Positions 1 to 8,258 are shown, numbered from the stretch's first letter. The stretch is 64,000 bases of DNA from Amycolatopsis benzoatilytica AK 16/65 (GCF_000383915.1 NZ_KB912942.1:3145195-3209194); one strand, 5' to 3'. Numbers and translations: made by a program. The notes: a model not told the origin generated them from the sequence alone.

Positions 1-230
1 GCGAAGAAGGCGGCGTTGTCCGCGGCGTAGATCCGCCAGCGGTCCGGCAAGTCGTCCTCGTAGTAAATCGCCTCGACCGGGCACACCGGCTCGCAGGCGC
101 CGCAGTCCACGCATTCGTCCGGATGGATATAGAGCGAACGCTCGCCGACGTAGATGCAGTCCACCGGGCACTCGTCCACACACGCCCGGTCCATCACGTC
201 CACGCACGGCTCGGCGATCACATACGCCAT
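1..230 (-). CDS. fdxA: seven-iron ferredoxin (FdxA type), 3' end cut by window edge
   Basis: The gene starts at an ATG at 230 and runs off the left edge, so only the first 76 residues are visible. Cysteines at residues 9, 17, 21, 25, 40, 43, 46 and 50 give the CX7CX3C and CX2CX2CX3CP patterns of actinobacterial 7Fe ferredoxins, which carry one 3Fe-4S and one 4Fe-4S cluster and pass electrons to cytochromes P450 and other redox enzymes in the cytoplasm. The first residues ([18 protein letters not shown]) match the FdxA family almost exactly. A P450 gene lies far away at 39457, so no operon link can be claimed. Confidence 0.93.
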   Translation of the reverse strand, partial: MAYVIAEPCVDVMDRACVDECPVDCIYVGERSLYIHPDECVDCGACEPVCPVEAIYYEDDLPDRWRIYAADNAAFF

Positions 231-382
231 GACCCGCTCCTTCCGGCCAGTTTTCACCAATACTACTCAGCAAAAACCCAGGAACGCGAGCGTGCGCGAA
301 ACCCCCGTCCTGATCGCATCGGAGCCGGGTCTCCAGCGCCCGCGCGGCGTGCGCGCCACGCCAAGCCAGCAGGGTTCGCGGC

Positions 383-1291
383 TCAGTGACTCACATACCG
401 GGCAGACGCGTCTCGCAACGCGTCCAGCGCTGCCCGGACGCCGCCGTGCGACTCCTCCCCCGCCCGGCACGCCGCGACGATCGTGCGGTTCAGCACCGGC
501 CGCGTCGCCAGCATCCGGACTCCGTCCGGCACCTGCCCGCGCGCGAGCCGCGGGATGAGCGCGGCTCCGACGTTGCCCGCCACCAGCGCCAGCTGCGTCA
601 GGTAACTCCCGACGGTGCAGCGGATCCGCGGCTCCAGGTCCTGCGAACGCAGCACCTGCATCAGCCATTCGTAACAGCCGGAGCGCCCGGTCCAGCTGAT
701 CCACGACACGTCGTCCACTTCCGACAAGTCGACCGTCCGCCGGTGCGCCAGACGATGCCCGGCCGGCAGCGCGAGATCGGCGACGTCGGTGAACAAGGTG
801 ACCTGCGCGAGCCCTGGCGGCACCACTGCCGGCCGGGCCGCCCAGCTCTCGAACACCGCCACGTCGAGGTCGCCGACGACCACCATCGGCAGCGTTTGTT
901 CGGCCTCTCCCTCGTCGAGCGTCACGTCAAGGCGCGGGTGCTGTTCGGTGAGCGCCGCCAGCGCGGGCGGCAGCAGTGCGTGCACGCAGGTCGAGATCGA
1001 TCCGATCCGCAACGGTCCCAGCACGTCCTCGCGCAACCGTTCCAGGTCGGTGCGCGCCTCGGCCAGCTGAGCCAGCACCAGCTCCGCGTGCCCGGCCAGC
1101 ACCTGCCCGGCCCGGGTCAGCCGCACGCTCCGGCCGCGCGGTTCGAGCAGCTCCAGACCGGCTTCTCGCTCCAGTTTCGCCAGCTGCTGCGACACCCCGG
1201 ACGGTGTGACGTGCAGCGCCGCCGCCGCGCGGGCGACCGAGCCGTGCTGGGCGACCGCGTGCAGGGCACGCATCCGATCCACACTGAACAC
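383..1291 (-). CDS. LysR-family transcriptional regulator
   Basis: This 302-residue protein has an N-terminal winged helix-turn-helix (about residues 4-63, with AAAALHVTPSGVSQQL as the recognition region) and a periplasmic-binding-protein-like effector domain (about 90-298), the normal LysR layout and length. It is divergent from the EamA transporter at 1367, with only 75 bp between the starts, so control of that transporter plus itself is the natural inference. The start is taken as GTG 1291; GTG 1282 and ATG 1273 are in frame and possible. The effector is unknown. Confidence 0.85.
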   Translation of the reverse strand: MFSVDRMRALHAVAQHGSVARAAAALHVTPSGVSQQLAKLEREAGLELLEPRGRSVRLTRAGQVLAGHAELVLAQLAEARTDLERLREDVLGPLRIGSISTCVHALLPPALAALTEQHPRLDVTLDEGEAEQTLPMVVVGDLDVAVFESWAARPAVVPPGLAQVTLFTDVADLALPAGHRLAHRRTVDLSEVDDVSWISWTGRSGCYEWLMQVLRSQDLEPRIRCTVGSYLTQLALVAGNVGAALIPRLARGQVPDGVRMLATRPVLNRTIVAACRAGEESHGGVRAALDALRDASARYVSH

Positions 1292-1366
1292 AGTAGTGAT
1301 GCTACCGGTTTTGCCGCACGAACATTCACTTGTCCTTGACAGTTGTCCAGGCTGACCATAGCTGTC

Positions 1367-2359
1367 ATGACCATCGGACTCCCCGACTCGCCCGCGGCCG
1401 GCCCGATCGCCGCTCTCACCGGCCGTGCCGACCCGAGGCTGCTGGCCGCCGGCGGCGCTCTCTGCATCGCGCTGACCTCGGTGTTCATCAAGGTCTCCGG
1501 GGCGAGCGGCCCGACCAGCGCGTTCTGGCGCTGCGCCCTCTCCCTGCCGTTCCTGGTCGTGCTGGCGTTCAGCGAAGCGCGGCGTACCGGCGAGCGGGCG
1601 AGAATCCTGCTGCCGCTGCTGGGCGGTCTCGGACTCGGGCTCGACTTCGTGCTGTGGGGCGAGGCGATCCCGCGCGTCGGTGCCGGGGTCGCGACCATGC
1701 TGCTGTCGATCCAGGTGGTGCTCGTGCCGCTGCTGGCGCTGGTCTTCCTGAAGGAACGGCCGGCCCCGCGGTTCAAGTTCGTCGCGCCGGCGCTGTTCGT
1801 CGGGATCGTGCTGGCCGGCGGGCTCGTCGGGTCGTCGGCCACCGGCTCGGACCCGGTGCTCGGCGTGGTCTTCGCGCTCGCCGCCGGGGCCGGCTACTCG
1901 GTGTACTTGCTGCTGCTGCGGATCAGCAGCGGGCCGTCGACGCAGGTGCGGTCGCTGTCGCTGGCGACGGCGTCCGCGGGCTGCGTTTCGGTCGTCGCGG
2001 GCCTGCCGACGCACAAGCTCGACCTGACTCCGGGTCTCGCGTCGCTCGGCTGGTTCGTCGGGCTCGCGCTGATCGGCCAGGTCGTCGGATGGCTGCTGAT
2101 CGCCGGCGCGCTGCCCCGGCTCGCCGCGTCGACCGGCGCGACGATGATGCTGCTGCAGCCGGTCGGTTCGGTCCTGTTCGGCATCGTGCTGCTCGCCGAG
2201 CAGCCGACCCTGCTGCAGCTGGCGGGATGCGTGCTCGTGCTCGCCGCGGTCTGCTTCGCCGGACGCGGCGCGGGACGCTCGCCTCAGCCGTCGGCCAAGC
2301 TCAGCCCGGCCGAGTCGAGCAGCCCGCGCGCCATGTCCCTGAACTCGTCCCGGCGGTGA
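1367..2359 (+). CDS. EamA/DMT-family transporter
   Basis: A 330-residue hydrophobic protein with about ten predicted membrane segments in two homologous halves (roughly residues 20-150 and 165-300), the drug/metabolite transporter fold with two EamA domains. It probably exports a small metabolite or amino acid across the cytoplasmic membrane; the substrate cannot be read from sequence. ATG 1367 is preferred to an in-frame TTG at 1343. It is divergent from a LysR gene, a very common arrangement for metabolite exporters. Its last 76 bp overlap the 3' end of the convergent gene at 2284. Confidence 0.85.
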   Translation: MTIGLPDSPAAGPIAALTGRADPRLLAAGGALCIALTSVFIKVSGASGPTSAFWRCALSLPFLVVLAFSEARRTGERARILLPLLGGLGLGLDFVLWGEAIPRVGAGVATMLLSIQVVLVPLLALVFLKERPAPRFKFVAPALFVGIVLAGGLVGSSATGSDPVLGVVFALAAGAGYSVYLLLLRISSGPSTQVRSLSLATASAGCVSVVAGLPTHKLDLTPGLASLGWFVGLALIGQVVGWLLIAGALPRLAASTGATMMLLQPVGSVLFGIVLLAEQPTLLQLAGCVLVLAAVCFAGRGAGRSPQPSAKLSPAESSSPRAMSLNSSRR

Positions 2360-3414
2360 TCGACCAGCTCGGCCCCGCCGAGCAGGTCGGCGGCCAGCTC
2401 GTCGACCGGCCAGCACACCAGTTTGCCGTGCCGGCCGAGCAGCAGCCCGACGTCGCGGATCCGGTAGAGATCGGCGACGTCGAGCCACGCATACAGCAGG
2501 ATCTGCCAGAGCCACCGGCCGGCGCGCTCCGGGTCGCCCACGGTCAGCACCGTCTTCACGTCGAGCAGCGTCGCGGTCCCGTCGCCGATGCCGTTCTCCG
2601 GGTCGATGCGGCCGAGCAGGAGGTCGCCGTCCGCCCACCCGGGCACGATGGTCGGACCGGCGATCCCGAGCTGCTGTCCTTCCGGCGGCGCTCCGGCGAG
2701 CCGGCGCAGCTCCCACAGCGCACCGTTGTCGTGCAAGCGTTTCGCCAGTTCGACCAGTTCGCGCACTTGCTCGTCGCCGGGCAGCGCACGCAGGTCGGCG
2801 ACCGTGCCGCCGCCGTCGACCACTCTCGCGAGCCGCGGGTCGATCCGGCCGGACCGGTAGATGTCCTCGCACGCGGACAGCACCCAGTTCGTCCGGGCCA
2901 GCCCGGCCTCCGCGCCAGGTCCGCCGAGCACCCCCGGCGGGGCGTGCCGCGCTTGGTACCGGCGAGCTCGTTCCAGCAGGTCGCCCCAGAGTTCCTGAGC
3001 GCCGGGCAGTGCCGGGCCGTCCGGCATTCCGTCGCCGAGGTCCAGCCAGGTCACCGCGGCCGGCCGGATGCCGACCGCGCGCGCCCGGTACTCCGCGGGC
3101 AGGCCGGCATGGGTGGGATAGGCGGCTGCTTGCGCGTGCGCCCACGGACCGTTGCCCCACTGTGCACGCACCATGCCGAGAAGCGCGTAGTACGGCGGCG
3201 CCGCCTGCACGAGGTCCGCGATCCGCTGGCCGAACGCCCCGCCGATCTCCGCCCAGTGCTGACGCGGCGGACGGGCCAGCACCGGCCGGACCGGGCGTAC
3301 TCCGCTGGCCGCCTCTTCCACCCGGCGCGCGGCGGCGGACGTGCCGGTGAACACCCGCGCGCACCAGCGCGCGAGCTTCCCGCCTGGATCGGCCAGTTCG
3401 GAAGTCAGCGACAC
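2284..3414 (-). CDS. uncharacterised protein with PD-(D/E)XK nuclease-like motifs
   Basis: 376 residues, GTG start at 3414 inside the last codons of the upstream hydrolase gene (10-base overlap, suggesting coupled translation). I do not recognise an annotated family. The visible pattern resembles RecB/Cas4-like PD-(D/E)XK enzymes: an N-terminal helix IGGAFGQRIADL (residues 57-68), then ADGDLLLG with Asp264, LLDVKT with Asp285 and Lys287, and WLWQILLYAW with Gln304 and Tyr308, which would be the D, (D/E)XK and Q-x3-Y elements in order. The middle 130-250 region is helical and unassigned. A nuclease role is inference only; it could be a catalytically silent fold member. Confidence 0.6.
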   Translation of the reverse strand: MSLTSELADPGGKLARWCARVFTGTSAAARRVEEAASGVRPVRPVLARPPRQHWAEIGGAFGQRIADLVQAAPPYYALLGMVRAQWGNGPWAHAQAAAYPTHAGLPAEYRARAVGIRPAAVTWLDLGDGMPDGPALPGAQELWGDLLERARRYQARHAPPGVLGGPGAEAGLARTNWVLSACEDIYRSGRIDPRLARVVDGGGTVADLRALPGDEQVRELVELAKRLHDNGALWELRRLAGAPPEGQQLGIAGPTIVPGWADGDLLLGRIDPENGIGDGTATLLDVKTVLTVGDPERAGRWLWQILLYAWLDVADLYRIRDVGLLLGRHGKLVCWPVDELAADLLGGAELVDHRRDEFRDMARGLLDSAGLSLADG

Positions 3415-4220
3415 CCGGACAGTATGTCCCGGGCAAGAAACGGCAGCAGCAGATCGAGGAGCTCGCGCGGCCGGTCCAGCGGAATCAGGTGCCCGCACCC
3501 GGGCAATACCTGTCCGACCAGGTCGTCGGCGATCGGCCGCAACTGCTTCTCCAGCGCGGCGCCGATCGGGTGTGCGCCGATCGCCATCGTCGGCACCGTC
3601 AGCCGCGCCGCGTTCACCTGGCGAACGCTTTCCGGCATCGCGCGGTAGTAGTCGAAGGCGCAGCGGAGCGCGTCCGGACCGGTGTACGCGTCCGTGAACG
3701 CGGCCTGGATCTCCGGCGGGACGCCCCGGCCAAGCGTGCCCTGGTCGAGGAACCAGCCGACGTACTCGGCCTCGTGTCCATTGAGGATTGTCTCGGCGAG
3801 ACCGGGCACCGCGTGAAAACCGAACCACCACGGCGGACCGCCCGCGGGGAAACCGCCGGGCAACGACTCCATCAGCACCAGCCGGCGCACCCGCTCGGGC
3901 TCTCGCGCCGCCAGCAGCAGCGCACCGGCCACCGACAAATCGATCGCCACCACCGCGGCGGACGGTTCGCCCAGCGCGTCCAGCAGCGCGCTGAAGTCAG
4001 CCGCCGTGGTGCCCGCGTCGAAACCGTCCGCCGGACGGCTGCTCCCGCCGAGCCCGCGCAGGTCCGGCGCGATCACCCGGTACTGCTCGGCGAGCGTGGG
4101 AAGGACTTCGCGCCACAGCTGCCAGGTGTGCGGGAACCCGTGCAGCAGCAGCACTGCCGGGCCGCTCCCGGCGACCGCGACGTTCAGCCGGACGCCATTC
4201 GCTTCGACCTGGCGGATCAT
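3405..4220 (-). CDS. alpha/beta hydrolase
   Basis: 271 residues with the alpha/beta-hydrolase pattern: oxyanion segment LLLHGFPHTWQLW near residue 30, a region LRGLGGSSRP, and a C-terminal CGHLIPLDRPREL supplying the catalytic His. The usual nucleophile elbow G-x-S-x-G is replaced by AIDLSVAGAL, so Ser is present but the flanking Gly residues are not canonical; activity should not be assumed. ATG 4220 is chosen because AGGAGGT sits four bases before it. Divergent from the HxlR regulator at 4317 and followed by the overlapping gene at 2284. Epoxide hydrolase or dehalogenase-like activity is possible. Confidence 0.82.
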   Translation of the reverse strand: MIRQVEANGVRLNVAVAGSGPAVLLLHGFPHTWQLWREVLPTLAEQYRVIAPDLRGLGGSSRPADGFDAGTTAADFSALLDALGEPSAAVVAIDLSVAGALLLAAREPERVRRLVLMESLPGGFPAGGPPWWFGFHAVPGLAETILNGHEAEYVGWFLDQGTLGRGVPPEIQAAFTDAYTGPDALRCAFDYYRAMPESVRQVNAARLTVPTMAIGAHPIGAALEKQLRPIADDLVGQVLPGCGHLIPLDRPRELLDLLLPFLARDILSGCR

Positions 4221-4231
4221 TGGACCTCCTG

Positions 4232-4250
4232 TGGTTACCATTGGTTACCA
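4232..4250. promoter_or_regulatory. tandem TGGTTACCA operator, probable HxlR site
   Basis: Two copies of the near-palindrome TGGTTACCA lie at 4232-4240 and 4242-4250, ten bases apart (one helical turn), in the gap between the hydrolase start (4220) and the HxlR gene. The position fits an operator controlling both divergent genes. Binding by the HxlR protein is inference. Confidence 0.55.
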
Positions 4251-4316
4251 ACACACGCTAAGAAACCAATGGGCGGGTGCCAAGACGGCACTTTCCCGAC
4301 AGGTGGTGAGCCCGAG

Positions 4317-4688
4317 GTGACCCCCTCCGCACGCGGCGATCTGTTCGACCCGGCCTGCCCGACCCGGCGGCTGCTCGACCGGATCGGGACGAAGTGGACG
4401 TCGATGACGGTCAAGGTGCTCGCCGAGGCCGCCCCGGACGAAGTCCGGTTCGCCGACCTCCGGCGGCGCGTGCCGGGAGTTTCGCAGAAGATGCTGTCGG
4501 TGACGCTGCAAAGCCTCGTCCGGGACGGCCTCGTCGCACGCAGGGTGGAGGATTCGGTGCCGCCGCGGGTGTTCTACCGGCTGACCGCGCTGGGCACGTC
4601 GCTGGATTCGGCACTGGCGGTGGTGCGCGAATGGGCGGAGGCGAACATGGCGGCGGTGGATCGGGCCAATCAGCGCGCCGATGGCTGA
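4317..4688 (+). CDS. HxlR-family transcriptional regulator
   Basis: 123 residues forming the HxlR winged helix: the hallmark LLDRIGTKWTSMTVKVL near residues 20-35, then LRRRVPGVSQKMLSVTLQSL as recognition helix and a basic wing with VPPRVFYRLTALG. GTG 4317 is used; an in-frame ATG at 4269 would add 16 residues (MGGCQDG...) but lies almost on the operator, which argues against it. It is divergent from the alpha/beta hydrolase operon and likely represses it and itself through the repeats at 4232-4250. Many HxlR proteins sense aldehydes or quinones by a cysteine; here the only obvious Cys is in ACPTRR. Confidence 0.85.
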   Translation: MTPSARGDLFDPACPTRRLLDRIGTKWTSMTVKVLAEAAPDEVRFADLRRRVPGVSQKMLSVTLQSLVRDGLVARRVEDSVPPRVFYRLTALGTSLDSALAVVREWAEANMAAVDRANQRADG

Positions 4689-4830
4689 CCTGCTTCCGCA
4701 ACGGCTGATTCCTGTTCGACCGGCGAAGTCCCGCCGTGACAAGCCGAGCGGCTCCGGCGGCGGCGCGTCACGCAGGCACGCCGCGGGCACCGCCGGGCCG
4801 GACCGCCCTGGCCCGGGTACAGTCCCGAGC

Positions 4831-5211
4831 GTGATCAAGAAGACACTCTCCGCCACCATCGCCGTGATCACGCTGGCCAGCGTCTGCGCGTGTTCCAATC
4901 CGACCGGCAAGTCGTGGGCGATCACCTACGAGGTCACCGGCGCCGGGCCGGTCACCGGCATCTCCTACGGCGAGTCCGGCAACCGGTACGAGGACAAGGT
5001 CGCGTCGCACGAGCTGACCGGCCCGCTCGGGCTGCCGTGGAAGCAGGACGTGGTCGTCAGCGCCGGGCAACCGGCGTCAGTGACCGCGACGCCGTCGTCG
5101 GCCGCGGTGCTCACCTGCCGGATCCTGCTGGACAAGACGAAAGAACTCGCGAAAGCGACCTCCCCGGCCGCTGGCGAGCCGGTGACCTGCAAGCACACCA
5201 CCGACTCCTGA
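4831..5211 (+). CDS. secreted MmpS-like lipoprotein
   Basis: 126 residues, GTG start. The first 21 residues form a signal peptide (KK, hydrophobic ATIAVITLASV, then CACS), with Cys20 or Cys22 as likely lipidation site although the lipobox is not textbook. The mature part, with WAITYEVTG, ISYGESGNRYEDKV and LPWKQDVVV, matches the beta-sandwich of MmpS-type transport accessory proteins. These usually pair with MmpL exporters, but no MmpL gene is in the window, so this is an orphan. Upstream 4689-4830 holds no gene. Confidence 0.72.
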   Translation: MIKKTLSATIAVITLASVCACSNPTGKSWAITYEVTGAGPVTGISYGESGNRYEDKVASHELTGPLGLPWKQDVVVSAGQPASVTATPSSAAVLTCRILLDKTKELAKATSPAAGEPVTCKHTTDS

Positions 5212-5340
5212 CCTCGCCGCGAGTCCATTGTGGACTTCTCGGGGGCTCCGTCACGGCTTCGCTACCGATAGGTACCCTCGTAGCCTTCGGGTGAACACGA
5301 GGTGGCCGCCAGGCGAACGCGGCGGCCGGGCGGGGGCGGC

Positions 5341-6489
5341 ATGGCGAGCACAGGCGGAGCTTCGGGCAGCGCGACCTACGACGCGGTCACCGCGTTCGCG
5401 CTGAAGACGCCCGGCTGGGTGCAGGCGCTGATGCTCGCCTACACGTCCTACGGCCTGGTTCTCGTCGCCCCGCTCTTCGGCTGGCTCTGGTGGCGGGCCC
5501 GCAAGACGGGCGCCCCGGAGCGGATGGCGGCCGCGCTGCTGGTCCCGGCCGGGACGGTGGCCGCGTATCTGCTCAGCGAACTGGTCAAGGCATTCGTCCA
5601 CGAACAGCGGCCGTGCCGGGGACTGCCCGCGTCGGCGATCGTCGGCACCTGCCCGGCGGCGGGCGACTGGTCGTTCCCGAGCAACCACTCGACGATCGCG
5701 GCCGCGACCGCGCTGGGCGCGGCGTTCGCCTGGCGGCGGGGCGCGCCGTGGCTGGCGCTGTTCGCCGCGTCGATGGGGTTCTCGCGGGTGTTCGTAGGGG
5801 CGCACTATCCGCACGACGTACTGATCGGGCTCGCGCTCGGCGCGGGAATGGCGCTGCTGCTCCAGCGGTATGCGGTAGCCCCGGCGACGACGGTCGTCCG
5901 GCGGTTCGCCGGGCGTGTGCCATTCGGCCTGCTGGGCGTTTCACCGCAGCCCGCCGCGCCTGGCCAGAGCGGTTTCGAGCCGACGCAGCGGCCGGGTCCC
6001 GGATTCGAGACACCGGATGCCCGCCCGGCTCGCGGCACCCGGTCCGGGCAGGCTCGCGGCAACGCTGGCCCGGTTCGCGAAGGCGGCCCGGCTCGACCGG
6101 TGCCTGCCCGCGGCCCGGCGGCGCGAGCCGCGAACGGCGCGCCCGTCAACGAGGCCAGCCCGATGCACGCACCCGGCACCGAAGCACCGCCCGCCCGCAG
6201 CGTCGACGCCGATCCGCGCCAGCCCCGCAACCGCGCACCAGCTTCCGGCGGCAACGTCCCGCCAGCTCACCACCGCGACGGAACCGCCAACCCGCCGCGC
6301 AACCCCAACCCCGGCCGGGCAGGCCGCTCCCAGCAGCCCCGCCCCGCCGGTCCCCCGGCCCGGCCCGCCGGGCAGAGCCCCGCCGGCCAGTCTCCGGAGA
6401 TCAGCCCGGGAGATCGCCCGTCGCGGCGAACTCCAGGCGCTTCGCGACCGACACCGCCTGGTCGGCGAACCTCTCGTAATAACGGGTGA
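5341..6489 (+). CDS. PAP2-family membrane phosphatase with long disordered C-terminal tail
   Basis: 382 residues. The first ~200 form a membrane-embedded lipid or undecaprenyl-diphosphate phosphatase: the three active-site signatures are all present, K83-x6-R90-P91, PSNH at 113-116 and S148-R149-x5-H155-x3-D159, between about five membrane segments. The catalytic side faces the outside in this family. From about residue 205 to the end the protein is a Pro/Ala/Arg/Gly-rich low-complexity tail, unusual for PAP2 enzymes. The stop lies 89 bp inside the 3' end of the convergent phoU gene. ATG 5341 is the first codon giving a normal N-terminus. Confidence 0.88.
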   Translation: MASTGGASGSATYDAVTAFALKTPGWVQALMLAYTSYGLVLVAPLFGWLWWRARKTGAPERMAAALLVPAGTVAAYLLSELVKAFVHEQRPCRGLPASAIVGTCPAAGDWSFPSNHSTIAAATALGAAFAWRRGAPWLALFAASMGFSRVFVGAHYPHDVLIGLALGAGMALLLQRYAVAPATTVVRRFAGRVPFGLLGVSPQPAAPGQSGFEPTQRPGPGFETPDARPARGTRSGQARGNAGPVREGGPARPVPARGPAARAANGAPVNEASPMHAPGTEAPPARSVDADPRQPRNRAPASGGNVPPAHHRDGTANPPRNPNPGRAGRSQQPRPAGPPARPAGQSPAGQSPEISPGDRPSRRTPGASRPTPPGRRTSRNNG

Positions 6490-7045
6490 GCAGGGTCAGC
6501 GCGACCGCGGTCCGCTGGCCCTCGCCCCAGCCGGCCGAGGTGATCGTGGCCATCACCCGGGCGTGCAGCGCGTCGACCGTCTCGTCGGCGCGGCTCAGCT
6601 CCGCGTAACCGCCGCGGGCCTCGCCGTGCACGAGTCCGGCCAGCCGGTCGGCCATCGCGGACGTGACCTGGCCCAGTTCGGCGAACACCGGCGCCAGGGC
6701 GGCGGGCACGGTCGGCTCCGGATGCCCGCGGCGGGCCGCGCCGGCGACGTGCGCGGCCAGGTCGCCCATCCGCTCGAGCTTCTCCGCGCAGTACACCGCG
6801 GCCAGCACCGCACGCAGGTCGCCGGCCACCGGTGCCTGCAGCGCGAGCAGCGAATACGCCTCGTCCTCGCAGGCGGCGCGCTGGTCGTCCAGCGCCGCGT
6901 CGCCGCTGATGACCTCTTCGGCCAGCGGCAAGTCGATCTCGAGCAGGGCCCGGGTGGCGCGGCGCATCGCCTCGGCCGCGGTCTCGGCCATCGTCGCCAG
7001 GCGCCCGTCGAGCTGTTTCAGGTCGTCCTGGAAGCTGTCGCGCAT
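6401..7045 (-). CDS. phoU: PhoU-family phosphate/polyphosphate signalling protein
   Basis: 214 residues made of two three-helix PhoU repeats (about 8-100 and 110-210), with MRDSFQDDLKQLDGRL at the start and the second-half metal-binding type motif RYYERFADQAVSVAKRL near the end, which is E/D-x3-D in the first half (EKLERMGDLAAHVA). PhoU proteins link the Pst phosphate transporter to the two-component system that controls phosphate uptake. No pst or phoR/B genes are nearby. It lies 11 bp behind the gene at 7057 on the same strand, so the two are probably cotranscribed. Confidence 0.93.
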   Translation of the reverse strand: MRDSFQDDLKQLDGRLATMAETAAEAMRRATRALLEIDLPLAEEVISGDAALDDQRAACEDEAYSLLALQAPVAGDLRAVLAAVYCAEKLERMGDLAAHVAGAARRGHPEPTVPAALAPVFAELGQVTSAMADRLAGLVHGEARGGYAELSRADETVDALHARVMATITSAGWGEGQRTAVALTLLTRYYERFADQAVSVAKRLEFAATGDLPG

Positions 7046-7056
7046 GGTCAGCGACT

Positions 7057-7410
7057 TTACCGGCGAGCTCCGGCCCAGGCCGCGCCGGCCAGGAACCCGG
7101 ACTCCTCGGGCGCGGCCAGTTCGTAGCTGTGGCTGCCCTCGTGCCCGCCCAGGACCCGGCAGGACAGGCCTTCGTCGGACTCCGCGCCGCACGTCGAGCG
7201 GGTCTCCAGCACCCGGCGGCCGGGCCACCAGCGCAGCCACAGCAGTGGCCCCCCGCCGCGCCCGACCGGGGCGGCGTGCTCGTGGCCGTGTCCGGCCTCC
7301 AGCTCGCAGAAGAGCTCGGATTCGGTCCCGCGGACGGCGACACTCCGCAGCATCGAGCGTTCCCGCCCGGTCAGCTCCACCGGTTCGCGGCACAGCGCAC
7401 CTTCGGCCAT
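7057..7410 (-). CDS. small protein with two C-x5-H-x3-H motifs, upstream of phoU
   Basis: 117 residues, ATG 7410; family not recognised. Two copies of the same metal-ligand-like pattern are visible: Cys35-x5-His41-x3-His45 (in CELEAGHGHEH) and Cys84-x5-His90-x3-His94 (in CRVLGGHEGSH), with a further Cys74. Each could supply ligands to a metal ion, or the pair could form one site. There is no signal peptide or membrane segment. The stop is 11 bp before phoU, implying an operon and perhaps a link to phosphate or metal status. Function unknown. Confidence 0.72.
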   Translation of the reverse strand: MAEGALCREPVELTGRERSMLRSVAVRGTESELFCELEAGHGHEHAAPVGRGGGPLLWLRWWPGRRVLETRSTCGAESDEGLSCRVLGGHEGSHSYELAAPEESGFLAGAAWAGARR

Positions 7411-7453
7411 GCGGGCCAGCCTAAACGCCCGGCCCCGATCCCGCGCGCAGGAC

Positions 7454-7482
7454 CCGGCCCGCGGAGCAACCCCGCGGGCCGG
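7454..7482 (-). terminator. hairpin behind the dienelactone hydrolase gene
   Basis: An 11-bp perfect stem (CCGGCCCGCGG / CCGCGGGCCGG) with a 7-base loop lies 32 bases beyond the stop of the gene ending at 7515. No T-tract follows, as is usual for intrinsic terminators in high-GC actinobacteria. Confidence 0.55.
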
Positions 7483-7514
7483 CCCCAATCAGTCCATTCT
7501 GGACCGAAAACCGG

Positions 7515-8258
7515 TCAGCGCACCCGCTCCAGGAGCGCGAACAGGTTCTCCCAGTGCCGCTTCTCGCCTTCCTCGTGATAGGCCGCCGTGTCCGACATCG
7601 TGTAGCCGTGGGTCGCGCCCTCGTAGACCTCCGACTGGTAGGGCACGCCTGCCTCGTCGAGCGCGTTCTCCAGCACCTTGATCTGCTCCGCGGTGATCGA
7701 CGGGTCCTGGTCGGCGTGCCCGAAGTAGACCTCGCCGGTAATCGACCCGACCGCCAGGTGCGGGCTGTCCGGCGCGTCGGTGGCCAAGCGCCCGCCGTGG
7801 AACGAGGCGATCGCCTTCACCCGGTCGGGGAACGCCTCGATCACCCGCAGCGCCTGCGTGCCGCCCATGCAGTACCCGGTGATCACGACCGGGCCCTCGG
7901 CGACGCCGTCCTGGCCGGCGAACCAGTCGAGATACTTCTCCGCGTCCCGTTTCATCGAGTCGACGTCGAGACCGGTCAGCAGCGGCATCAGCTTGGCGAA
8001 CTCCGCCCCGCGCCGCTCCGGGTCCTCCAGCGCGGACATGTCCACCCGCGGCCCGCGGCCGCCGCGGTAGAGCAGGTCCGGAGCCAGCACCGCGTAGCCG
8101 GCCTCGGCGATCCGATCGGCCATCTCCTCGATTCGCGGCCGGAGCCCGAACGCGTCCATGAAGAGCAGCACCCCCGGATGCGGTCCGCCGTCCGGCACGA
8201 CCAGGTACCCCTCCGCGGTCCCGTCACCGGCCGGAACGTCCACCTTCTCCTTGCGCAT
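7515..8258 (-). CDS. dienelactone hydrolase family protein
   Basis: 247 residues of the alpha/beta-hydrolase fold, DLH branch. The nucleophile elbow is GYCMGG (Cys about residue 129), which is the Cys-Asp-His triad type seen in carboxymethylenebutenolidase; the His is in YEGATHGYTM and the Asp in FGHADQDPSI. These enzymes hydrolyse dienelactones in chlorocatechol degradation, but many actinobacterial members have other substrates. A 6-9-6 inverted repeat stands upstream at 8277-8297, and a dispersed palindrome (8347-8401) separates it from azoR. Confidence 0.9.
   Translation of the reverse strand: MRKEKVDVPAGDGTAEGYLVVPDGGPHPGVLLFMDAFGLRPRIEEMADRIAEAGYAVLAPDLLYRGGRGPRVDMSALEDPERRGAEFAKLMPLLTGLDVDSMKRDAEKYLDWFAGQDGVAEGPVVITGYCMGGTQALRVIEAFPDRVKAIASFHGGRLATDAPDSPHLAVGSITGEVYFGHADQDPSITAEQIKVLENALDEAGVPYQSEVYEGATHGYTMSDTAAYHEEGEKRHWENLFALLERVR

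Noticed and set aside
383..3436. A 1000-codon open frame on the minus strand spanning the LysR gene and DNA antisense to the EamA gene
   Set aside because: Only the LysR part has family character. The rest is Arg/Pro/Gly-rich noise antisense to a clear membrane transporter, as expected from high GC content.
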